Source: an uncultured Peptococcaceae bacterium
Lineage (GTDB): Bacteria; Bacillota; Peptococcia; Peptococcales; Peptococcaceae
Direction of reading: 5' to 3'
NCBI GenBank assembly: GCA_900556545.1
Contig: USPE01000052.1
Span: forward strand, 1-10,405
Length of the DNA stretch: 10,405 nucleotides
Shown here: positions 6,071 through 10,405 of the stretch, piece by piece
Position numbering within the stretch: the first letter of the stretch is position 1
Layout of the letters: every line of letters starts with the position of its first letter
Translations under genes and position numbers: made by a program
The notes under the pieces: model-generated
Database searches by the model: none
What the model was told of the DNA's origin: nothing
Seen by the model: only the letters and a program-made list of their open reading frames with translations

Positions 6071-6895
6071 ATGAAAAAGAAAATTGCAAAAGTATTGGCA
6101 CTTGGTTTGGTAGTAGGTATGGCGTTGACCGGTTGCGGCGGTAGTGATGATGCAGATAAAAATGCAGATCAGGCAGCAACTGATGATGGAGCAGCTATGG
6201 TATATGCAGTAGAAACCGGTTCTGCCGGTGAGGCTGCTGCAATAGAAAAAGGTTTAACCTACAATTCTGTGGGTTCCCAGAGTGATGCGCTGATGGAAGT
6301 TGCTTCCGGCACTTCTGATGCAGCCATTATTGACCTGCTGATGGCCGGTGCTATGATTGGTGAAGGCACAAGCTATCCGGATATGATTTATACCGATGCG
6401 CTGACCACTGAAGAATATGGTGTTGGCTGCCGTAAAGGTTCTGATCTGGCTTCTTACATCAATGCAGTACTTGCTGAAAGCTATGCTGATGGCTCCATGC
6501 AGGAAATTGCTACCCAGTATGGCGTGCAGGAATCTCTGGTAGAACAGCAGGCTGCAGAATTTGTAGCCAATGAACCAGACAGCGATGTGGCTTACATTCA
6601 GGAAAAAGGCACATTAATCGTAGGTATCACAGAATTTGCACCAATGGATTACAAAGATGAAAGCGGTCAGTGGATCGGATTTGATGCCGACATGGCCAAA
6701 AAAGTTGCTGAAAAATTAGGTGTAGCGGTAGAATTTGTTGTTATCGACTGGGATAACAAAATTATGGAACTGGATTCCAAAAACATTGACGTAGTATGGA
6801 ATGGTATGACTTTGACACCGGAAGTAACCGAATCTATGGAATGCACCAATGCTTACTGCAACAATGCACAGGTTGTTGTAGTACCAGCTGAATAA
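6071..6895 (+). CDS. Circularly permuted amino-acid-type ABC substrate-binding lipoprotein
   Basis: This 274-residue lipoprotein captures substrate outside the membrane for the downstream ABC importer. The signal peptide is 1-21, with lipobox LTGC and lipidated Cys22, followed by an Asp/Ala-rich linker to about 42. The domain order is unusual. In the SBP_bac_3 family (GlnH, ArtJ), the mature protein opens with a strand like GTLIVG, then GFDADMAKKVAEKLG, then GMTLTPE, crosses the hinge, and only then shows the GSAGE motif and the C-terminal EYG.G.RKGSDL and ADGSMQEIA helices. Here GSAGE is at 50-54, EYGVGCRKGSDL at 115-126 and DGSMQEIATQYG at 140-151, followed by a linker of about 28 residues. 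GTLIVGITEF is at 180-189, GFDADM at 203-208 and GMTLTPE at 245-251, ending in VVVVPAE. All parts are present once and the frame is open, so this is a circular permutation rather than a truncation. The position where glutamine-type proteins have the carboxylate-binding Arg (TPER) is Val252, so the substrate is uncertain. Confidence 0.9.
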   Translation: MKKKIAKVLALGLVVGMALTGCGGSDDADKNADQAATDDGAAMVYAVETGSAGEAAAIEKGLTYNSVGSQSDALMEVASGTSDAAIIDLLMAGAMIGEGTSYPDMIYTDALTTEEYGVGCRKGSDLASYINAVLAESYADGSMQEIATQYGVQESLVEQQAAEFVANEPDSDVAYIQEKGTLIVGITEFAPMDYKDESGQWIGFDADMAKKVAEKLGVAVEFVVIDWDNKIMELDSKNIDVVWNGMTLTPEVTESMECTNAYCNNAQVVVVPAE

Positions 6896-6897
6896 TA

Positions 6898-6983
6898 GAT
6901 AGCGCTGCTATCTGAAAAGAAGGGGCTGTTGCTCTCCATGCGGCAGCTCTTTTCTTTGTGGCAGGGTATATCCTCATCCTGCC
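6898..6983 (+). terminator. Hairpin cluster with a leaky terminator between binding protein and permease
   Basis: The 124-base gap holds three inverted repeats. GATAGC/GCTATC (6898-6903, 6907-6912) lies directly after the stop codon. A larger hairpin pairs about 6915-6932 with 6940-6957, with its core in GCTGTTGC/GCGGCAGC, a 7-base loop and a T-rich 3' arm (TCTTTTCTTT). GGCAGG/CCTGCC (6960-6965, 6978-6983) is third. The middle one resembles an intrinsic terminator but lacks a clean T-run beyond its stem. Similar elements after binding-protein genes cause partial termination and protect the upstream message, giving more binding protein than membrane components. That role is inferred here. Confidence 0.55.
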
Positions 6984-7019
6984 GGATACATATTTTAAAG
7001 TTTTAAGGGAGAAGTAATT

Positions 7020-7676
7020 ATGTTTTGGACTGTAACGCAAGCACTGCTTAGCGGTTTGGCAACTACCTTTCAAATTTTTATATTGACACTTTTGTTTTCT
7101 CTGCCGTTGGGTCTGGTTATTGCGCTGGCATCTATGAGCAAATTTAAGCCGCTGCGTTATCTGATGCAGACCATTGTGTGGATTGTTCGCGGCACACCGC
7201 TGATGCTGCAGTTGATTATTATTTTCTATGGCCCCGGTTTATGGTTTGATCATAATATTTGGAGCGGCGGCACTGCAGGCCGTATTACTGCTACAGTTGT
7301 GGCCTTTACCATCAACTATGCCTGCTATTTCTCTGTTATCTTCCGCGGCGGGATTGAAGGGGTGCCTGTGGGGCAGCGAGAAGCCGGCGAAGTGCTGGGT
7401 ATGACTAAAAGTCAGATTTTCTTTCAGATTACCCTGCTGCAGATGGTAAAACGGGTGGTGCCGCCTATGTCTAATGAAATTATTACATTGGTCAAAGACA
7501 CCTCCTTGGCGCGGATTATCTCTGCTTATGAATTGACTTTTACCGGTTATTCTTTTGTAAAAGCGGCAGGGATCACCTGGCCGTTGTTCTACACCGGTGT
7601 GTTCTATTTGATATTTGTAGGCATATTAACCTTGTTGTTTAACTATATTGAACGCAGACTGGATTATTTCAGATAA
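7020..7676 (+). CDS. Polar amino-acid-type ABC transporter permease (HisM/GlnP family)
   Basis: The 218-residue integral membrane protein is of normal length for this family and probably forms a homodimeric channel, as no second permease gene is present. Hydrophobic segments lie at about 13-38, 52-70, 84-108, 145-168 and 185-210, consistent with five membrane helices. Family hallmarks include IVRGTPLMLQL near 55-65 and the ATPase-docking EAA loop REAGEVLGMTKSQIFFQI, with Glu121 and Gly127. KDTSLA in the fourth segment is also typical. AAGGGAG at 7005-7011 lies eight bases before ATG. The ATPase gene follows after 13 bases. The substrate cannot be read from the sequence; amino acids, including cystine or a related compound, are the family norm. 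Confidence 0.94.
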   Translation: MFWTVTQALLSGLATTFQIFILTLLFSLPLGLVIALASMSKFKPLRYLMQTIVWIVRGTPLMLQLIIIFYGPGLWFDHNIWSGGTAGRITATVVAFTINYACYFSVIFRGGIEGVPVGQREAGEVLGMTKSQIFFQITLLQMVKRVVPPMSNEIITLVKDTSLARIISAYELTFTGYSFVKAAGITWPLFYTGVFYLIFVGILTLLFNYIERRLDYFR

Positions 7677-7689
7677 GGAGTAACTATCT

Positions 7690-8475
7690 ATGGCGATTTT
7701 AGAAGTGAAAAATATTGAAAAACACTTTGGTAACACAAAGGTTTTAAAAGATGTCAGCTTTTCGCTGGAAGAAGGAAATACTTTGGCCATTATCGGCTCC
7801 TCCGGTTCTGGGAAAACCACATTATTGCGTTGCCTGAACTTTTTGGAAACACCAAATCAAGGCAGTATATCGGTAAGAGATACCGTTTTGTTTGATGCTG
7901 CCCATCCGGAGCGGGAGCAGGAGAAGGATTTGCGCAAAAAGCGGCTGCGTTTTGGCATGGTGTTCCAGTCCTTTAATCTGTTTCCCCAGTATACCGCTCT
8001 GCAGAATGTGACACTGGCAGAGCAGCTGTTGGCAAAGGAACGGAAGGATTTCAAACAAAATAAGAAAAAGATTTTTGCAGAAATCGACGAGCACGGCAAA
8101 GCGTTGCTGGCGCAGATGGGCTTATCGGAGCGTATGCATCATTATCCCCATCAGCTGTCCGGCGGTCAGCAGCAGCGTGTTGCCATTGCCAGAGCGTTGG
8201 CGCTGAGCCCGGATATTTTGTGTTTTGATGAGCCAACCTCGGCGTTGGATCCGGAGTTGACCGGCGAAGTATTAAAAGTTATCCGCAGTTTGGCAGATAA
8301 CAAAACAACCATGATTATTGTCACCCATGAAATGGCTTTTGCCCGCGATGTAGCCGATCAGATCATCTTTATGGACGGCGGGGTGGTAGTGGAACAAGGG
8401 CCTGCCAAACAGCTCATCGACAATCCGCAGGAAGAACGGACCAAAAAGTTCCTGGCCCGTTATACCCAGGGATAA
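7690..8475 (+). CDS. Polar amino-acid-type ABC transporter ATP-binding protein (GlnQ family)
   Basis: This 261-residue cytoplasmic ATPase dimerises at ATP binding and drives the permease encoded just upstream. The motifs are complete: Walker A GSSGSGKTT at 36-44, Q-loop VFQSFNLFP, signature LSGGQQQR at 156-163, Walker B CFDE with Asp180-Glu181, D-loop SALDPE and switch histidine His213 in THE. GlnQ-type proteins are usually about 240 residues. The extra length comes mainly from a Lys/Glu-rich insert before the signature helix (around residues 117-138) and a slightly longer strand-loop before the Q-loop (around 70-85). The start ATG has AAGGAG at 7675-7680, nine bases upstream and overlapping the permease stop codon, so the two genes are tightly coupled. 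Confidence 0.96.
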   Translation: MAILEVKNIEKHFGNTKVLKDVSFSLEEGNTLAIIGSSGSGKTTLLRCLNFLETPNQGSISVRDTVLFDAAHPEREQEKDLRKKRLRFGMVFQSFNLFPQYTALQNVTLAEQLLAKERKDFKQNKKKIFAEIDEHGKALLAQMGLSERMHHYPHQLSGGQQQRVAIARALALSPDILCFDEPTSALDPELTGEVLKVIRSLADNKTTMIIVTHEMAFARDVADQIIFMDGGVVVEQGPAKQLIDNPQEERTKKFLARYTQG

Positions 8476-8505
8476 TTGCAGCAAATAAAAATTGGCGGTG
8501 ATTGT

Positions 8506-8760
8506 ATGGATGTGCAGCTGCAAATTAATAGCGGCATAGAACCGGACCGCATTGTTCATTGGTTGGAGAAGGATTTGGGTTTGCGTGCTGTGCAAAAGGG
8601 CGTGTATGCGCCGGATGGCTGCACCATTACCTTACAGCCGTTGCCGCCGGGGGTATTGGTAAAGATGCCCCGCACCTTGGTGACCTTTGCCGGAGAGGAA
8701 ACAATCTGTCGGGATTATCAGCGGCAGTTTCGGCTGCAATTTTTATCTGCCGGCGGTTGA
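8506..8760 (+). CDS. Small protein of unknown function at the end of the transporter operon
   Basis: It encodes 84 residues and I do not recognise it. The gene starts 30 bases after the ATPase stop codon and precedes the operon terminator, so it should be cotranscribed with the transporter. ATG 8506 is chosen because GGCGGTG at 8494-8500 lies five bases upstream; an in-frame TTG at 8476 has no ribosome site. No signal peptide or membrane segment is visible, so it is probably cytoplasmic. Residues 11-30 look helical (EPDRIVHWLEKDLGL) and the rest looks like short strands around a GCTITLQPLPPG turn, suggesting a compact alpha/beta domain. It contains two Cys but no metal-site pattern. It may be a modulator of the transporter or an unrelated passenger. 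Confidence 0.7.
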   Translation: MDVQLQINSGIEPDRIVHWLEKDLGLRAVQKGVYAPDGCTITLQPLPPGVLVKMPRTLVTFAGEETICRDYQRQFRLQFLSAGG

Positions 8761-8806
8761 GCAGTCAAGTTCATAAAAAAATATAAAACGTCAGGCAAAT
8801 ACAGAC

Positions 8807-8857
8807 GGACCTTGCTAAGTGAAACGAAGAAACTTCACTTGGCAAGGTCCATTTTTG
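8807..8857 (+). terminator. Strong terminator of the transporter operon
   Basis: The 17-base arms 8807-8823 and 8834-8850 pair completely, with one T-G wobble, around a 10-base loop and are followed by ATTTTTG. It lies 46 bases after the stop codon of the small protein. There is no T-run on the minus strand, so it is oriented to end the plus-strand operon. Confidence 0.9.
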
Positions 8858-8867
8858 ATTATGTCAT

Positions 8868-8888
8868 AAAGTAACTGATTATTACTTT
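8868..8888. repeat. Small hairpin between two terminators
   Basis: AAAGTAA (8868-8874) pairs with TTACTTT (8882-8888) around a 7-base loop. It lies between the plus-strand and minus-strand terminators of the convergent genes. It could be chance in AT-rich DNA; no function is evident. Confidence 0.25.
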
Positions 8889-8921
8889 CAAGGTTGTGAT
8901 AACATCATAGCAGCTTGCGAT

Positions 8922-8968
8922 AAAAAAGGATTTTAAGCTCATTTACATTGGAGTTTAAAGTCCTTTTT
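8922..8968. terminator. Bidirectional terminator, main one for the LysR-type gene
   Basis: The 18-base arms 8923-8940 and 8951-8968 pair throughout with two G-T wobbles around a 10-base loop. The outer part is A-run against T-run, so each strand reads a GC-containing stem followed by at least five T. It sits 58 bases beyond the stop of the minus-strand regulator and can also catch readthrough from the plus-strand operon. Confidence 0.88.
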
Positions 8969-9025
8969 ATGTAATTGGGAGTGGGCGCATAGTTTGTCAG
9001 CGCCGCTCGTAATTCTTTTTTGCAG

Positions 9026-9964
9026 TTATCGTTGTGCTTTTTGAAAATATTGCAGCGTAAAATCTTTAAATGCTTGTCCCACCGGTGAAAGCTGGGCATT
9101 TTTTGCAGTAATCAGACACATGTTGCAGTGCATATCCTCTCGAAACGGGATCGTTGTAGTTTCTCTGGTGGCGCTGATGGCTTGCATTTGATAGGAATTA
9201 TGTGTCAATAAAGAAGTTACAGCAACGCCGTTTCCGGCAGCAATGGCCTGCGCCTGCAGCATGGGATTGGGTGTGGTCAGAGCGATGGTGACTTCGCCAA
9301 AACGACGATACAGGCGCAGCAGGCAATTTTCTTCATCATCTTTGATATTGATGACCAGAGGGTTTTTGACCAGTCTGGCCAAAGAAATGGTTTTTTGTTT
9401 TGCCAGCGGAGAATTATTACCAACCAGACAAACGAAGGAATCCTGTTGCAGCGGGTATGCTGTAATATTGCCCAGATAAGGCGCATAAATGAACTGAAAT
9501 TCCTGGTTTGTCAGCAGCGGGACAACTCCAATTGCCGCAGGATGCAGCGCTACCTGTGCCAGGGTATCCAGTGCTTCATGATGTAATACATGCAGCGTGA
9601 CATTGGGATACATATTTTGAAATGCAGTGATCAACGATCCTGTGGTGGTGATGTTGGTCATAGCAGTGCTGTAAAGATATAACTCGCCGCCTAATTGGGT
9701 ATTGCGTTTTAATTTGGAAATAGCATTGCGGGCCTGATAAAGCTCAGCAACCGATTTTTGCGCTGCCTTCAGCATGATTTTGCCTGCCTCGGTCAATTTC
9801 ACACCTTGGGGGCTGCGAATAAACAACTCGGCTTCCATTTCATCTTCCAGCTGACGAATCATTTTGCTGACATTTTGCCGGGAGGTCAGTAATTTTTCGC
9901 TGGCTTTTGTGGTAGAGCCGGTTTCTGCCAGGCAAATCAGATATTCCAGATGTTCAAGACGCAT
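9026..9964 (-). CDS. LysR-type transcriptional regulator
   Basis: This 312-residue protein has the usual length and layout of the LysR family: an N-terminal winged helix-turn-helix (about 1-62) and an effector-binding domain of two lobes (about 90-300). The DNA-reading part is visible as TTKASEKLLTSRQNVSKMIR (18-37), followed by QLEDEMEAELFIR and GVKLTEAG, all hallmark segments. The start at 9964 is supported by GAGGAG (plus positions 9972-9977), seven bases upstream, and by alignment of MRLEHLEYLI with the family N-terminus; the frame could extend to 10021 but without need. LysR proteins are cytoplasmic tetramers that respond to a small ligand and usually control a divergent neighbour, here the phosphodiesterase-like gene at 10327. 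It converges on the transporter operon, which it could also regulate. The ligand is unknown. Confidence 0.95.
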   Translation of the reverse strand: MRLEHLEYLICLAETGSTTKASEKLLTSRQNVSKMIRQLEDEMEAELFIRSPQGVKLTEAGKIMLKAAQKSVAELYQARNAISKLKRNTQLGGELYLYSTAMTNITTTGSLITAFQNMYPNVTLHVLHHEALDTLAQVALHPAAIGVVPLLTNQEFQFIYAPYLGNITAYPLQQDSFVCLVGNNSPLAKQKTISLARLVKNPLVINIKDDEENCLLRLYRRFGEVTIALTTPNPMLQAQAIAAGNGVAVTSLLTHNSYQMQAISATRETTTIPFREDMHCNMCLITAKNAQLSPVGQAFKDFTLQYFQKAQR

Positions 9965-9971
9965 ATACTCA

Positions 9972-9977
9972 CTCCTC
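9972..9977 (-). promoter_or_regulatory. Ribosome binding site that decides the LysR start
   Basis: On the minus strand GAGGAG lies seven bases before ATG 9964. The upstream in-frame ATG at 10021 would put this site inside the gene and place the LysR promoter partly over coding sequence, so the shorter product is preferred. Confidence 0.8.
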
Positions 9978-10008
9978 TGCGATGCAATAATAATTTTATT
10001 TAACTTAT

Positions 10009-10037
10009 AGTATCGGCGCAATTGAAACGATTGTCAA
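10009..10037 (-). promoter_or_regulatory. Promoter of the LysR-type gene
   Basis: On the minus strand a perfect TTGACA -35 (plus positions 10032-10037) is spaced 17 bases from GATACT (10009-10014, 4 of 6). It lies 45 bases upstream of the start codon. A CAAT-N7-ATTG inverted repeat overlaps it, as expected for autoregulation. Confidence 0.65.
10019..10033. promoter_or_regulatory. Possible LysR-type operator over the regulator's own promoter
   Basis: CAAT (10019-10022) and ATTG (10030-10033) form an inverted repeat with a 7-base centre, the general size of LysR-type boxes. It covers the spacer and edge of the -35. Short inverted repeats are common in AT-rich DNA, so this is only a candidate. 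Confidence 0.3.
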
Positions 10038-10189
10038 CCGGTTTCCATGAATTTTAACAAAGATAGAGAAAAAGTGGCTGATTTTTATAAAGTTCAAAAA
10101 TGGCGTAAGAAAGCGGATTGCAGCAACATTATAAAAAATGCTGTTATTTATTAAACAGTGGAAAAGACCGAGAATAGGGCAATTGTTAG

Positions 10190-10226
10190 TTGTTATACCT
10201 GCAACAAATCGTTGCGGGTATAACAA
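10190..10226. repeat. 16-bp-stem inverted repeat upstream of the right-edge gene
   Basis: The arms 10190-10205 and 10211-10226 are complementary at all 16 positions, one as a G-T wobble in RNA, around the 5-base loop AAATC. No T-run follows on either strand, so it is not an ordinary intrinsic terminator. It ends 43 bases before the -10 of the rightward promoter. It could be an operator, a cruciform-type element or a member of a dispersed palindromic repeat. Confidence 0.6.
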
Positions 10227-10246
10227 ACTGAGAAATAAGCTGTTTC

Positions 10247-10275
10247 TATGCAATCTATAAATGTAGTTGTATAAT
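10247..10275 (+). promoter_or_regulatory. Promoter of the right-edge gene
   Basis: A perfect TATAAT lies at 10270-10275, with only a weak -35 match (TATGCA at 10247-10252, spacing 17). The weak -35 fits a promoter that needs an activator, such as the divergent LysR-type protein. It lies about 51 bases upstream of the start codon. Confidence 0.55.
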
Positions 10276-10326
10276 ACAGCCATAAGGAAAACAAAAACAA
10301 AAAATGATTGAAGGAGCTGTTTGAAC

Positions 10327-10405
10327 ATGGGTAAAAAGTATACTGACAAAGTATTGTTACTGGGTGTTGATGGATTGGATCCAAAACTGACATCCAAATT
10401 CTTAA
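10327..10405 (+). CDS. Start of a type I phosphodiesterase / alkaline phosphatase superfamily protein (partial)
   Basis: Only the first 26 residues are in the window. They read a short charged lead, then KVLLLGVDGLDPKL, the typical first strand and metal-binding aspartate region (GxDGLDP) of type I phosphodiesterase/nucleotide pyrophosphatase-like proteins in the alkaline phosphatase superfamily. These hydrolyse phosphate or phosphonate esters with two metal ions. Asp15 or Asp18 would belong to the metal site. AAGGAG at 10311-10316 lies ten bases before ATG, slightly long but acceptable. There is no signal peptide at the start, so the protein appears cytoplasmic. The gene diverges from the LysR-type regulator, which makes it a likely target. 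The assignment rests on a short stretch. Confidence 0.7.
   Translation, partial: MGKKYTDKVLLLGVDGLDPKLTSKFL

Larger units (their letters stand above)
9965..10326. other. Divergent intergenic region between the LysR gene and the right-edge gene
   Basis: This 362-base AT-rich stretch contains no supported gene. From left to right it holds the LysR ribosome site and promoter, a CAAT-N7-ATTG inverted repeat and an AACCGGTT palindrome (10036-10043). About 130 bases without clear signals follow, apart from weak hairpins around 10110-10160, and then a strong 16-base-stem hairpin and the rightward promoter. The size is generous for a divergent regulator-target pair. Confidence 0.6.

Noticed and set aside
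6071..6895. Binding protein as a truncated or frameshifted gene, or a fusion of two genes
   Set aside because: The frame is open throughout, and each lobe element of the family is present exactly once, only in swapped order. Circular permutation explains this better than decay.
8559..8786. Plus-strand open frame of 75 codons overlapping the small operon protein
   Set aside because: It is an out-of-frame shadow of the 84-residue gene, rich in Gly/Ala/Cys, without a ribosome site, and the alternative has better spacing and context.
8807..8968. Mobile-element ends formed by the two long inverted repeats
   Set aside because: The two hairpins are unrelated to each other, enclose no gene and are placed exactly where convergent genes need terminators.
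10005..10397. Minus-strand open frame of 130 codons across the right intergenic region
   Set aside because: It overlaps the start of the phosphodiesterase-like gene, its promoter, the long hairpin and the LysR promoter; the product is low-complexity and hydrophobic/aromatic from AT-rich DNA.

Overview
The window looks like chromosomal DNA of a Bacillota bacterium, possibly a Negativicutes member. The basis is modest: a lon-ysxC gene pair as in Bacillota, purine-rich Shine-Dalgarno sites, sigma-A-type promoters, lipoprotein-anchored amino-acid ABC uptake genes and intermediate GC content. I cannot assign a genus.

Layout, left to right. Positions 1-231 hold no gene I can support, only several small hairpins. 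A minus-strand gene (232-1170) encodes an unrecognised membrane-anchored coiled-coil protein. It diverges from lon (1501-3888), which overlaps ysxC (3885-4487) by 4 bp. The space upstream of lon contains an imperfect palindrome and a CtsR-like tandem repeat. After the ysxC terminator comes a solitary AAA_14/DUF4143-type ATPase gene (4705-5904). It is bracketed by two diverged copies of the same terminator hairpin and has unusual leucine codon use, which suggests acquisition by transfer.

Next is a four-gene operon for polar amino-acid-type ABC uptake: a lipoprotein substrate-binding protein (6071-6895), a permease (7020-7676), an ATPase (7690-8475) and an 84-residue unrecognised protein (8506-8760). 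The main discovery is in the binding protein. Its two halves are in swapped order compared with the family: the lobe-2 and C-terminal sequence comes directly after the lipobox, and the canonical N-terminal lobe-1 sequence comes last. This is a natural circular permutation cut at the inter-lobe hinge, and the canonical ligand-carboxylate arginine is also absent. A hairpin cluster between this gene and the permease probably lets the binding protein be made in excess.

The operon converges on a minus-strand LysR-type regulator (9026-9964), with a strong terminator for each direction between them. The regulator diverges from a gene that starts at 10327 and runs off the right edge. Its first 26 residues resemble the start of type I phosphodiesterase/alkaline-phosphatase-superfamily proteins. 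The 362-bp divergent space holds both promoters and a conspicuous 16-bp-stem hairpin.
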